This document shows, one piece after another, positions 23,123-31,258 of a stretch of 32,104 nucleotides of DNA. The notes below the pieces were generated by a model. That model saw nothing but the letters and a program-made list of their open reading frames with translations. It was not told the DNA's origin and ran no database searches. The position numbers were made by a program, and so were the translations under genes. Source of the DNA: Pseudoselenomonas ruminantium (GTDB lineage Bacteria; Bacillota; Negativicutes; Selenomonadales; Selenomonadaceae); contig DFHU01000057.1 of assembly GCA_002373045.1 (NCBI GenBank), positions 1-32,104 of the forward strand, in the 5' to 3' direction. Numbering within the stretch: the stretch's first letter is position 1; each line of letters begins with the position of its first letter.

Positions 23123-23482
23123 TTAGAACTTCAGACCTGCTTCACGAGCAGCTTCAGCCAGAGCAGCTACACGGCCATGGTATACATAACCGCCGCGGTC
23201 GAAAACTACTTCGCTGATACCCTTTTCGAGAGCACGCTTAGCAACTTCAGCACCGACAGCTTTAGCTGCTTCGATGTTGCCGCCGTAGTTTTCAAAGCCC
23301 TTGTCCTGAGTGCTTGCGGAAACGAGGGTTACGCCCTTTTCATCATCAATGACCTGAGCATAAATGTTTGCAAGGCTTCTGTATACGTTGAGGCGCGGAC
23401 GAGCTGCCGTACCTGCAATATGGTTGCGGACACGCAGATGACGTTTCTGACGTGCCTTATTTTTATCTGCTTTAACCAGCAC
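23123..23482 (-). CDS. rplR: 50S ribosomal protein L18
   Basis: The 119-residue 5S rRNA-binding protein shows RHLRVRNHIAGTAARPRLNV, YRSLANIYAQVIDD and FDRGGYVYHGRVAALAEAAR. It starts with GTG at 23482 behind AAAGGAGTG, with no ATG possible in the N-terminal region. Confidence 0.98.
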   Translation of the reverse strand: MLVKADKNKARQKRHLRVRNHIAGTAARPRLNVYRSLANIYAQVIDDEKGVTLVSASTQDKGFENYGGNIEAAKAVGAEVAKRALEKGISEVVFDRGGYVYHGRVAALAEAAREAGLKF

Positions 23483-23512
23483 AGAGATTCACTCCTTTCT
23501 CGAATCAGTACC

Positions 23513-24064
23513 TTATTTCTTGCCCTTAGCGCCGGCTTTACCTTCTTTACGACGGATATGTTCGCCAGCGTATTTGATACCCTTGCCTTTGTACGGTTCG
23601 GGTTCACGGAAGCTGCGGATTTCAGCGGCGATCTGGCCAACAACTTCTTTGTCGATACCAGAAACCGTGATAGCGTTTGCAGAGGGGCATTCGAATTTGA
23701 TACCCTTCGGCGGCTCAACAACTACCGGATGGGAGAAACCAAGGGACAGGTTCAGCGCAGTGCCCTTGAGCTGAGCACGGTAGCCGACACCATTGATTTC
23801 GAGGTTCTTGGAGAAACCTTCCGTAACACCAATAACCATGTTATTGATGAGCGTACGGGAAAGACCATGGAGAGATCTGTGGGTCTTATCGTCGGAGGGG
23901 CGTTCTACTTTCAGAACGTTACCTTCAACGGTTATTTTCATTTCCGAGCTAATCTGGCGGGAAAGTTCACCTTTCGGGCCTTTAACACTTACCAAATTGT
24001 CATCGCCAACAGTGACGGTTACGCCAGCTGGGATTTCAATCGGTGCATTACCAATTCTTGACAT
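23513..24064 (-). CDS. rplF: 50S ribosomal protein L6
   Basis: The 183-residue protein begins MSRIGNAPIEIPAGVTVTVG and contains the family signature PEPYKGKGIKYAGEHIRRKE near the end. The ATG follows AGGAGGTG. Confidence 0.98.
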   Translation of the reverse strand: MSRIGNAPIEIPAGVTVTVGDDNLVSVKGPKGELSRQISSEMKITVEGNVLKVERPSDDKTHRSLHGLSRTLINNMVIGVTEGFSKNLEINGVGYRAQLKGTALNLSLGFSHPVVVEPPKGIKFECPSANAITVSGIDKEVVGQIAAEIRSFREPEPYKGKGIKYAGEHIRRKEGKAGAKGKK

Positions 24065-24090
24065 CTGTACACCTCCTGACTACTTTTCGA

Positions 24091-24489
24091 TTACCAAACG
24101 TATGCAACAACTTCGCCGCCAAGGCCAGCTTTGCGAGCCTGCTTGTCGCTCATGATGCCCTTGGAAGTGGAGATGATGGCGATACCCAGACCACCGAGTA
24201 CACGGGGCAGTTCGCTCTTCTTAGCGTACTGGCGCAGGCCAGGCTTAGAAATACGTTTGATACCGGAAATAACCTTCTCACGGTTCGGACCGTATTTGAG
24301 GGAAACAGAGATCATGCCCTGCTTGCCATCTTCAGTGAAGGTGTAGTCCTTGATGAAACCCTCTTCCTTCAAAACTTCAGCGATAGCCGTTTTGATTTTG
24401 GAACCCGGGATTTCAACGCTTTCATGGTATACATTGTTTGCATTGCGCAAACGGGTCAGCATATCTGCAATAGGATCAGTCATTGCCAT
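24091..24489 (-). CDS. rpsH: 30S ribosomal protein S8
   Basis: The 132-residue protein carries TDPIADMLTRLRNANNVYHE and the C-terminal GIAIISTSKGIMSDKQARKA, characteristic of S8, which binds 16S rRNA and represses the spc operon in E. coli. Two in-frame ATGs (MAM) are possible; the first is closer to AAAGGAGG. Confidence 0.98.
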   Translation of the reverse strand: MAMTDPIADMLTRLRNANNVYHESVEIPGSKIKTAIAEVLKEEGFIKDYTFTEDGKQGMISVSLKYGPNREKVISGIKRISKPGLRQYAKKSELPRVLGGLGIAIISTSKGIMSDKQARKAGLGGEVVAYVW

Positions 24490-24522
24490 TGAATCGATAT
24501 CCTCCTTTTATTTAAATCAATC

Positions 24523-24708
24523 TTACCAGCTGGCTTTGGTTACGCCAGGGATAGCGCCTTTGTAGCTCTGCTCACGGAAGCAGATACGGCACATATCAAA
24601 CTTACGCATATAACCATGCGGACGGCCGCAAATTTTGCAACGGTTGTAACCGCGAGTGGAGAACTTCGGTTCTTTGCTCCACTTTTCTACCATAGCTTTC
24701 TTAGCCAA
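24523..24708 (-). CDS. rpsN: 30S ribosomal protein S14, zinc-binding type Z
   Basis: The 61-residue short form has the zinc ribbon CKIC and CRIC and the motif GRPHGYMRKFDMCRICFREQ. It starts with TTG at 24708, with AAGGAGG about nine bases upstream. The next ATG (codon 6) would remove conserved residues and is too far from the site. Confidence 0.97.
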   Translation of the reverse strand: MAKKAMVEKWSKEPKFSTRGYNRCKICGRPHGYMRKFDMCRICFREQSYKGAIPGVTKASW

Positions 24709-24722
24709 GTTTCCTTACCTCC

Positions 24723-25262
24723 TTATGCTTTGAACGGCATACCCATGAGTTTCAGGAGCTCTCTGGCTTCTTCATCCGTCTGTGCCGTCGTAACGATAAC
24801 AATGTTCATACCGCGGAGCTTGTCGATTTTATCGTATTCAATCTCCGGGAAGATGAGCTGCTCTTTGAGGCCGATAGCGTAGTTGCCGCGACCATCAAAA
24901 GCCTTGTCGCTTACACCGCGGAAGTCACGTACACGGGGCAGAGCCACGTTCATGAACTTATCGAGGAACTGGTACATGCGCTGACCGCGAAGGGTTACTT
25001 TGCAGCCGATGGGCATGCCTTCACGCAGTTTCCAGGCAGCGAGGGATTTCTTTGCACGGGTCAGGAGCGGCTTCTGGCCAGCGATGATCGTCAGATCAGC
25101 TACAGCAGAATCCAGAGCCTTGGGGTTGCCAACGGCTTCGCCTACGCCCATGTTGATGATAATCTTTTCGATTTTCGGAAGCTGCATTACGTTCTTGTAA
25201 CCGAACTTTTCGGTCATAGCTTTGCAAACTTCGTTCTGATATTTTTCCTGTAATCTATCCAC
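24723..25262 (-). CDS. rplE: 50S ribosomal protein L5
   Basis: The 179-residue 5S rRNA-binding protein shows MQLPKIEKIIINMGVGEAVG, GQKPLLTRAKKSLAAWKLRE, GRGNYAIGLKEQLIFPEIEY and the C-terminal MNIVIVTTAQTDEEARELLK. It starts with GTG at 25262 four bases after AAGGAGGAGC. Confidence 0.98.
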   Translation of the reverse strand: MDRLQEKYQNEVCKAMTEKFGYKNVMQLPKIEKIIINMGVGEAVGNPKALDSAVADLTIIAGQKPLLTRAKKSLAAWKLREGMPIGCKVTLRGQRMYQFLDKFMNVALPRVRDFRGVSDKAFDGRGNYAIGLKEQLIFPEIEYDKIDKLRGMNIVIVTTAQTDEEARELLKLMGMPFKA

Positions 25263-25282
25263 TTATGCTCCTCCTTTCCAAA

Positions 25283-25615
25283 TTATTTCGTCTGGTCGAT
25301 AACTTCGCCGCACTTCTTGCAGGCGCGAACCATCTTGCCATTAACTTCTTTATGTGCAACGCGGGTTGCTTTGGAGCATGCCGGGCAAACCAGCATAACC
25401 TTGCAAGCGTGCATGGGCATTTCCTTTACCAGGATACCGCCCTGGGGAGCCTTCTGGTTCGGTTTCGTGTGACGCTTAACTTTGTTTACGCCTTCCACAA
25501 CAACCTTACCGTGCTTGGGCATAGCAGCAACAACCTTGCCCTGCTTGCCTTTATCTTTGCCGGACAATACAACGACCGTATCGCCCTTCTTTACGTTCAA
25601 CTTAACGAATGCCAA
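25283..25615 (-). CDS. rplX: 50S ribosomal protein L24
   Basis: The 110-residue protein has the KOW motif KKGDTVVVLSGKDKGKQGKV and KRHTKPNQKAPQGGI, plus a C-terminal zinc-ribbon-like CPAC and CKKC that is often seen in L24. The start is TTG at 25615 behind GAGGAGGTG; a stop codon lies just upstream in frame, and no ATG is available. Confidence 0.97.
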   Translation of the reverse strand: MAFVKLNVKKGDTVVVLSGKDKGKQGKVVAAMPKHGKVVVEGVNKVKRHTKPNQKAPQGGILVKEMPMHACKVMLVCPACSKATRVAHKEVNGKMVRACKKCGEVIDQTK

Positions 25616-25633
25616 AATCGCACCTCCTCACAA

Positions 25634-26002
25634 TTAAAGTACTTCAGGAGCCAGGGAAACGATCTTCATGAAGTCTTTATCGCGAAGTTCTCTAGCTACC
25701 GGTCCGAAGATACGCGTACCTTTCGGAGTCTTGTCGTCTTTAATGATAACTGCGGCGTTTTCATCGAAACGGATATAGGAACCGTCTGCGCGGCGCAGGC
25801 CTTTCACGCTGCGAACGACAACTGCCTTAACGACATCGCCCTTCTTCACCGTGCCGCCCGGAGCAGCGGATTTAACTGCAGCTACGATTACATCACCAAT
25901 GTTGGCATACTTGCGGTAGGAACCGCCGAGAACACGGATGCACATGATTTCTTTTGCACCAGTGTTGTCGCCAACCTGCAGGATTGTTTGCTGTTGGATC
26001 AT
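25634..26002 (-). CDS. rplN: 50S ribosomal protein L14
   Basis: The 122-residue protein, MIQQQTILQVGDNTGAKEIM with the later RRADGSYIRFDENAAVIIKD and GTRIFGPVARELRDKDFMKI, is a full-length L14. The ATG follows AAGGAGGTCC. Confidence 0.98.
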   Translation of the reverse strand: MIQQQTILQVGDNTGAKEIMCIRVLGGSYRKYANIGDVIVAAVKSAAPGGTVKKGDVVKAVVVRSVKGLRRADGSYIRFDENAAVIIKDDKTPKGTRIFGPVARELRDKDFMKIVSLAPEVL

Positions 26003-26031
26003 TGTTGGACCTCCTTCTTCTTTATTTTGGC

Positions 26032-26289
26032 TTATTTAGCGCGTTCGATGACTTCGACAACTCTCCAACGCTTCGTCTTGGACAGCGGGCGAGTTTCCAT
26101 CAGGGAAACCTTGTCGCCTACGTGAGCATCGTTCTTCTCATCGTGAGCATGGAACTTTACCGTTCTCTTAACCGGCTTCTTGTAGAGCTTGTGCTGCTCG
26201 AGCTCTTCAACTGCTACAACAACCGTTTTATCCATTTTGTCGGAGATAACCTTACCGACCTTAACTTTACGTACGTTTCTTTCGCTCAT
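26032..26289 (-). CDS. rpsQ: 30S ribosomal protein S17
   Basis: The 85-residue OB-fold protein begins MSERNVRKVKVGKVISDKMD and has the motif KLYKKPVKRTVKFHAHDE. The ATG at 26289 was chosen over an upstream in-frame ATG because AAGGAGG lies seven bases before it and it matches the family start. Confidence 0.98.
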   Translation of the reverse strand: MSERNVRKVKVGKVISDKMDKTVVVAVEELEQHKLYKKPVKRTVKFHAHDEKNDAHVGDKVSLMETRPLSKTKRWRVVEVIERAK

Positions 26290-26325
26290 TAGGGAGCCTC
26301 CTTCCTTCTGCATATCAGTGTGCGA

Positions 26326-26520
26326 TTAAGCCTTCAGTTCGGCTTCGCGCTGGATCGTCTTAATGCGGGCGATCGTCTTCTTTACTTCTTTGATACGCAT
26401 CGGGTTCTCGAGCTGGCCAGTAGCGAGCTGGAAACGGAGGTTGAACAGTTCCTCTTTGAGCGAAGTAAGTTTCTGGTTAAGCTCATCAGCGCTCATTTCA
26501 CGGATTTCATTAACCTTCAT
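26326..26520 (-). CDS. rpmC: 50S ribosomal protein L29
   Basis: The 64-residue helical protein, MKVNEIREMSADELNQKL with FNLRFQLATGQLENPMRIKE, is L29. Its first 11 bases overlap the end of rplP, so translation is coupled. Confidence 0.97.
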   Translation of the reverse strand: MKVNEIREMSADELNQKLTSLKEELFNLRFQLATGQLENPMRIKEVKKTIARIKTIQREAELKA

Positions 26521-26953
26521 TTACTTCACCGCCCTCTGCTTTTACATCTTCTTTAACAACGAACTTCGTCTTGATCGGCAGCTTGTGGCCTGCAAGACGC
26601 ATAGCTTCCTGAGCAACTTCACGGGATACGCCGTCCATTTCGAACAGTACGCGGCCCGGTTTAACTACTGCTACCCAGTACTCAGGCGAACCTTTACCGG
26701 AACCCATGCGGGTTTCAGCCGGTTTTGCCGTTACCGGCTTATCCGGGAAAATCTTGATCCAAACCTGACCACCACGTTTGATGTAACGGGTCATAGCGAT
26801 ACGAGCAGCCTCGATCTGACGGTTCGTGATCCATGCAGGTTCCAGAGCAACCAGACCATATTCACCATGGCTTACGGTGTTGCCGCGATGAGCTTTACCC
26901 TTCATACGGCCACGGAACTGCTTACGGTATTTAACTCTCTTTGGTAATAACAT
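26510..26953 (-). CDS. rplP: 50S ribosomal protein L16
   Basis: The 147-residue protein, MLLPKRVKYRKQFRGRMKGK with WIKIFPDKPVTAKPAETRMG, is L16. It has an acidic C-terminal tail (KEDVKAEGGEVNEG), making it slightly longer than usual. It is tightly packed: the start overlaps the rpsC stop by one base (TAATG) and the end overlaps rpmC. Confidence 0.98.
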   Translation of the reverse strand: MLLPKRVKYRKQFRGRMKGKAHRGNTVSHGEYGLVALEPAWITNRQIEAARIAMTRYIKRGGQVWIKIFPDKPVTAKPAETRMGSGKGSPEYWVAVVKPGRVLFEMDGVSREVAQEAMRLAGHKLPIKTKFVVKEDVKAEGGEVNEG

Positions 26954-27621
26954 TAAGCTTCGCTCCCTTCAGCTACAGCCTGACGCTGCTTTCTTTCCGG
27001 AAGAACTTCACCCTTGAAGATCCATACTTTTACGCCGATACGGCCATAAGTCGTATGTGCTTCTGCCGTACCGTAGTCGATATCAGCGCGAAGCGTGTGC
27101 AGAGGAATGCTGCCTTCACGATAAGCTTCCTTACGAGCAATTTCGGCACCGCCAAGACGGCCGCTCAAGGCAACCTTGATACCCTTGGCGCCCAGACGCA
27201 TCGTACGGCCAACAGCCTGCTTCATAGCGCGGCGGAAAGCAATACGGCGTTCGAGCTGCTGAGCAATGTTCTCAGCAACGAGCGTTGCATCCATATCCGG
27301 CTGCTTGATTTCAGCGATATTGATGTCAACCTTCTTTTCCGTGTACTTCTTCAGACCTTCTTTGATCTGTTCAATACCGGAACCACCGCGACCGATTACC
27401 ATACCCGGTTTAGCCGTGTGAATCGTGATCTTCAGACGGTTCTTGCTACGCTCCGTCTCAACGCGAGAAACACCAGCTGCCTGAAGGCTCTGCTTCAGAT
27501 AATCGCGGATTTTAATATCTTCATGCAGGTTATCTGCAAAATCTTTGTCTGCATACCACTTAGCATCCCAAGTCTTGACGATGCCAAGACGAATACCATG
27601 CGGATTTACTTTCTGACCCAA
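26953..27621 (-). CDS. rpsC: 30S ribosomal protein S3
   Basis: The 222-residue protein contains GQKVNPHGIRLGIVKTWDAK, the KH domain with GMVIGRGGSGIEQI and the C-terminal domain (RADIDYGTAEAHTTYGRIGV, KVWIFKGEVLP). It starts with TTG at 27621, with AAGGAGGG seven bases upstream. Confidence 0.98.
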   Translation of the reverse strand: MGQKVNPHGIRLGIVKTWDAKWYADKDFADNLHEDIKIRDYLKQSLQAAGVSRVETERSKNRLKITIHTAKPGMVIGRGGSGIEQIKEGLKKYTEKKVDINIAEIKQPDMDATLVAENIAQQLERRIAFRRAMKQAVGRTMRLGAKGIKVALSGRLGGAEIARKEAYREGSIPLHTLRADIDYGTAEAHTTYGRIGVKVWIFKGEVLPERKQRQAVAEGSEA

Positions 27622-27637
27622 TCCGTTTCCCTCCTTC

Positions 27638-27973
27638 TTAGTTCTTCTCGTCTACGACGATGGTTACATGGGACGTGCGCTTCAAAATCTTGAAGGCCTG
27701 CCCACGGGAACGCGGATGGATGCGTTTCATCGTTGGGCCGTCATCAGCGAAAGCCGTCTTGATGACGAGCTTGTCAACGTCCATATCATAATTGTTCTCA
27801 GCGTTTGCTACTGCAGAACGCAGAACTTTTTCAACTACTACAGCGCCAGCTTTCGGCGTGAATTTCAGAATCGCAAAAGCCTCTGCGACGTTCTTGCCAC
27901 GGATGAGATCCAGGACAACACGAACTTTGCGCGGAGTGATGCGAACGAACTTAGCTACTGCTTTAGATTCCAC
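27638..27973 (-). CDS. rplV: 50S ribosomal protein L22
   Basis: The 111-residue protein shows AVAKFVRITPRKVRVVLDLI, RGKNVAEAFAILKFTPK and the exit-tunnel loop ending in KRIHPRSRGQAFKILKRTSH. It starts with GTG at 27973 behind AAAGGAG. Confidence 0.98.
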   Translation of the reverse strand: MESKAVAKFVRITPRKVRVVLDLIRGKNVAEAFAILKFTPKAGAVVVEKVLRSAVANAENNYDMDVDKLVIKTAFADDGPTMKRIHPRSRGQAFKILKRTSHVTIVVDEKN

Positions 27974-27994
27974 AAGGATTCTCCTTTCGCAAAA

Positions 27995-28276
27995 TTACTT
28001 GAGTCCGGTCTTGCGCTCTTCACCAGCATGACCCTTGAAGGTACGGGTGGGAGCGAACTCACCGAGTTTGTGGCCAACCATGTCTTCCGTTACATAAACG
28101 GGAACATGCTTGCGGCCATCATGAACAGCAATCGTATGACCTACGAAGTCCGGGAAAATCGTGGAGCTTCTGGACCAGGTCTTTACAACTTTTTTATCGT
28201 TAGCTTCGTTGAGAGCCGTGATTTTCTTCATGAGGCTTTCTGCAACGAAAGGTCCCTTTTTAATCGATCTTGACAA
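27995..28276 (-). CDS. rpsS: 30S ribosomal protein S19
   Basis: The 93-residue protein reads SRSIKKGPFVAESLMKKI, TWSRSSTIFPDFVGHTIAVH and MVGHKLGEFAPTRTFKGHAG, all standard S19 segments. The start is TTG at 28276, with AAGGAGG seven bases upstream. Confidence 0.98.
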   Translation of the reverse strand: MSRSIKKGPFVAESLMKKITALNEANDKKVVKTWSRSSTIFPDFVGHTIAVHDGRKHVPVYVTEDMVGHKLGEFAPTRTFKGHAGEERKTGLK

Positions 28277-28328
28277 AGTGTATCCTCCTTCCGTCAGGCG
28301 GCGTTAAGCTGCCTGCCCGATTCTATCA

Positions 28329-29156
28329 TTATTTCGTGCGGCCTCTGACGATGAGACGATCGGAAGCTTTCTTGCGACGAGTCTTGGCACCCATAGCGCA
28401 TTTGCCCCACTTGGTAACAGGGTTCTTGCGGCCAACAGGGCTGCGGCCTTCACCACCACCATGCGGATGGTCGTTCGGGTTCATAGCAGTACCGCGGTTC
28501 TCCGGACGAACGCCGAGCCAACGGTTACGGCCAGCCTTACCAATCGTAATGTTTTCATGTTCCAGGTTGCCAACTTCACCGATGGTAGCACGGCAGTTGA
28601 TATGCACCTTGCGAAGTTCGCCAGACGGCATACGGAGGAGTGCGTAATCGCCTTCCTTTGCCATGAGCTGAGCGGAAGTACCAGCACTACGAACCAGCTG
28701 GGCACCCTTGCCAATCTTCAGCTCTACGTTATGAATAGTCGTACCAACGGGGATGTTCTTCAAAGGCAGGGCATTACCAACCTTGATATCGGAATCCGGG
28801 CCGGATACAACTTTATCGCCGACTTTCAGACCGTTCGGAGCGAGGATGTAACGCTTTTCACCATCAACGTAGTTGAGGAGAGCGATACGAGCGCTGCGGT
28901 TCGGGTCATATTCGATGGTAGCGACGCGAGCGGGAATACCATCCTTGTTGCGCTTGAAGTCGATTACACGATACAGACGCTTGTGGCCGCCGCCCTGATG
29001 GCGAACGGTCAGTTTGCCCTGCTGGTTGCGGCCGCCTTTTTTCACCAGGCGCTCAGTCAGGGATTTTTCAGGTTTATCAGCCGTAATTTCGTCGAAGGAA
29101 GCGACGGTCATGAAACGGCGACCTGCAGAGTAAGGTTTAAAACTCTTTACTGCCAC
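28329..29156 (-). CDS. rplB: 50S ribosomal protein L2
   Basis: The 275-residue protein, needed for subunit joining and peptidyl transfer, has the N-terminal FKPYSAGRRFMTV, GRNQQGKLTVRHQGGGHKRL and the C-terminal RPENRGTAMNPNDHPHGGGE with SPVGRKNPVTKWG. It starts with GTG at 29156 behind AGGAGG. Confidence 0.99.
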   Translation of the reverse strand: MAVKSFKPYSAGRRFMTVASFDEITADKPEKSLTERLVKKGGRNQQGKLTVRHQGGGHKRLYRVIDFKRNKDGIPARVATIEYDPNRSARIALLNYVDGEKRYILAPNGLKVGDKVVSGPDSDIKVGNALPLKNIPVGTTIHNVELKIGKGAQLVRSAGTSAQLMAKEGDYALLRMPSGELRKVHINCRATIGEVGNLEHENITIGKAGRNRWLGVRPENRGTAMNPNDHPHGGGEGRSPVGRKNPVTKWGKCAMGAKTRRKKASDRLIVRGRTK

Positions 29157-29179
29157 TTAAATTTCCTCCTTGCAAGGGT

Positions 29180-29461
29180 TTACGCTTCGAAAAGCTCAAT
29201 GCTGTTGCCAGCAGCGAGTTTAACGATAGCTTTCTTATAATCAGCGCGCTTGCCAACGTTGCGGCCCATGCGCTTCGTTTTGCCAAGTACGTTAACCGTA
29301 TTGACCTTTTCAACTTTTACATTGAAGATTTCAGCAACTGCTTTAGCAATTTCAATCTTGTTGGCTGCTTTCGCCACAACGAAGACGTATTTGCCTTCAG
29401 CCATGAGCTGAGTCGTTCTTTCCGTAATCAGCGGACGGATCAGGATATCACGTGCTTCCAT
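29180..29461 (-). CDS. rplW: 50S ribosomal protein L23
   Basis: The 93-residue protein, ARDILIRPLITERTTQLMAE with VEKVNTVNVLGKTKRMGRNV, is L23, the docking site for trigger factor and SRP at the tunnel exit. Its ATG overlaps the rplD stop by one base (TAATG). Confidence 0.98.
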   Translation of the reverse strand: MEARDILIRPLITERTTQLMAEGKYVFVVAKAANKIEIAKAVAEIFNVKVEKVNTVNVLGKTKRMGRNVGKRADYKKAIVKLAAGNSIELFEA

Positions 29462-30084
29462 TATGCGAATACCTCCTCGATACGGGTAACGGCATCCTTC
29501 GTGATGAACAGCTTGTCATGATTCAAGATATCATGAACATTGAGGCCCATCGTGCTGATTGCCTTAACACCCGGAATATTGCGTGCAGATTTTTCTACGT
29601 TTTCTGCTTCGTCAGCAGTGATAAGGAGAGCCTTCTTCTCAACGGAGAAATCGCTCATCATCTTAACAACCTGCTTGGTCTTGGCAGCTTCGAATTCGAG
29701 GCTGTCGAGAACGACCAGTTCGCCGTTCTTCACTTTGTCAGAAAGAGCGCACTTGATAGCCAGTCTGCGCTGCTTGCGGGGCATGCTGAAAGCATACTTG
29801 CGCGGATGCGGACCAAATACCGTACCGCCGCCTACCCACAGCGGGCTGCGCGTGGAACCAGCACGAGCACGACCGGTGCCCTTCTGCTTCCAAGGCTTAC
29901 GACCGCCACCGCGGACGAAGCTTCTCGTCTTCGTAGCATGCGTGCCGAGACGCTGTGCTGCGAGCTGCATAACAACGGCCTGATGGAGAAGACCTGCGTT
30001 CATCTCTACGCCGAAGATATTGTCATTGAGTTCGATATCGCCAACCTGCTTGTTGGTGATGTCATAAACTGCTACTGTAGCCAT
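29461..30084 (-). CDS. rplD: 50S ribosomal protein L4
   Basis: The 207-residue protein carries the tunnel-lining loop (TRSFVRGGGRKPWKQKGTGR, ARAGSTRSPLWVGGGTVFGP) and a C-terminal Rossmann-like half. In E. coli L4 represses the S10 operon; whether it does so here is not shown. Spacing to rplC is 23 bases. Confidence 0.98.
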   Translation of the reverse strand: MATVAVYDITNKQVGDIELNDNIFGVEMNAGLLHQAVVMQLAAQRLGTHATKTRSFVRGGGRKPWKQKGTGRARAGSTRSPLWVGGGTVFGPHPRKYAFSMPRKQRRLAIKCALSDKVKNGELVVLDSLEFEAAKTKQVVKMMSDFSVEKKALLITADEAENVEKSARNIPGVKAISTMGLNVHDILNHDKLFITKDAVTRIEEVFA

Positions 30085-30107
30085 AATTTAGGTTTTCCTC
30101 CTTCCAA

Positions 30108-30752
30108 TTAGTTTTTGCCCGGTTTAACGGTGTTCTTAATCACAACGAAGCTCTTCTTCGGGCCCGGAATAGCGCCCTTGATGAGGATCAGGTTGCGGTC
30201 TGCATCAACACGGACAACCGTGAGGCGCTGAACCGTAACGCGCTCGCCACCCATACGGCCAGGCAGCTTCTTGCCTTTCAGCACACGTCCGCCAGGACCG
30301 GAAATCATCGCACCAGTGGAACCCGGTTCACGATGGGATTTGGAACCATGTCCCATGGGACCACGAGCAAAGTTGTGACGTTTGATACCGCCGGCAAAAC
30401 CTTTACCCTTGGAAGTACCAGTAACATCGACTAATTCGCCTTCGCTAAATATGTCAACGCCGATGGAATCACCGACTTTGTATTCAGAAGCATCCTGAAG
30501 ACGCATTTCGCGGATAAACTTAACCGGCTTAACACCAGCCTTGTCGAAATGGCCCTTCAGCGGTTTGTTTACCTTATGTTCTTTAACTTCACCGAAGCCA
30601 AGCTGAACAGCGTTGTAACCGTCGTTTTCAACCGTCTTGTTCTGGATAACGATGTTGTTGCCAGATTCTACAACAGTAACGGGGACAACCTTGCCCTCTT
30701 CCGTGAAGATCTGGGTCATGCCCAGTTTTCTACCTAAAATTGCTTTAGACAT
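30108..30752 (-). CDS. rplC: 50S ribosomal protein L3
   Basis: The 214-residue protein shows KAILGRKLGMTQIFTEEGKV, GTSKGKGFAGGIKRHNFARG and the L3 signature around GPMGHGSKSHREPGSTGAM. AGGAGGTG precedes the ATG. Confidence 0.99.
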   Translation of the reverse strand: MSKAILGRKLGMTQIFTEEGKVVPVTVVESGNNIVIQNKTVENDGYNAVQLGFGEVKEHKVNKPLKGHFDKAGVKPVKFIREMRLQDASEYKVGDSIGVDIFSEGELVDVTGTSKGKGFAGGIKRHNFARGPMGHGSKSHREPGSTGAMISGPGGRVLKGKKLPGRMGGERVTVQRLTVVRVDADRNLILIKGAIPGPKKSFVVIKNTVKPGKN

Positions 30753-30770
30753 TCATTCCACCTCCTCGGA

Positions 30771-31082
30771 TTATAATTTGATTTCGATGTCTACACCAGC
30801 CGGAAGGTCGAGACGCATCAGCGCATCTACCGTCTTGTTCGTCGGCTGCAGGATGTCGATAAGACGCTTATGAGTTCTCATTTCGAACTGTTCGCGGGAA
30901 TCCTTATTGACATGCGGGGAACGCAAAATCGTGTAGATATTTTTCTCCGTCGGGAGTGGAATCGGACCGGATACCATAGCACCAGTCTTCTTTGCAGTAT
31001 CCACAATCTTTACTGCGCTCTGATCGAGGGCTTTGTGATCATAAGCCTTCAACCGGATTCTAATCTTTTGGTTCTTAGACAA
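30771..31082 (-). CDS. rpsJ: 30S ribosomal protein S10 (NusE)
   Basis: The 103-residue protein reads SKNQKIRIRLKAYDHKALDQ, GPIPLPTEKNIYTILRSPHV and REQFEMRTHKRLIDILQPTN, the complete S10, which also works in transcription antitermination. Family alignment and AAGGAGG eight bases upstream place the start at a TTG (31082). The frame stays open 36 codons further up but without similarity. It is the first gene of the cluster. Confidence 0.97.
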   Translation of the reverse strand: MSKNQKIRIRLKAYDHKALDQSAVKIVDTAKKTGAMVSGPIPLPTEKNIYTILRSPHVNKDSREQFEMRTHKRLIDILQPTNKTVDALMRLDLPAGVDIEIKL

Positions 31083-31208
31083 TTTGTTTTCCTCCTTATC
31101 GTCCGGACTCTTGGCCCAAACATTTCTCCGTAACAGTTCCCTCGGACAACGCCGAGCCATCTGCCACGTCATCGCGTTGGGGGGTACCATATTTATATCA
31201 ACCCTTAA
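31083..31208 (-). promoter_or_regulatory. S10 operon promoter candidate and leader
   Basis: The minus strand has an extended -10, TGATATAAA, at 31192-31200, just after the tuf terminator and about 110 bases upstream of rpsJ. The leader contains a small 5-bp hairpin (31141-31145 with 31152-31156) and an open frame fused to rpsJ. No -35 is evident because that position falls in the tuf terminator stem. Confidence 0.4.
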
Positions 31209-31236
31209 ATAAGAGCGGCGCGAGCGCCGCTCTTAT
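31209..31236 (-). terminator. Hairpin terminator of tuf
   Basis: Arms at 31224-31236 and 31209-31221 form a perfect 13-bp stem with a 2-nt loop, 23 bases after the tuf stop. The U-tract is short (UUUAA on the minus strand), so termination may be partial, allowing read-through into the S10 genes. Confidence 0.7.
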
Positions 31237-31258
31237 CATGGGATTGATTGACTAATAA

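Noticed and set aside
22727..24061. 444-codon plus-strand open frame
   Set aside because: It lies antisense to rpsE, rplR and rplF, which are certain genes. Its composition mirrors them, and it is a shadow frame.
31083..31190. 36-codon extension or leader peptide of rpsJ
   Set aside because: It is in frame with rpsJ but has no family similarity, and a strong ribosome site marks the TTG at 31082.
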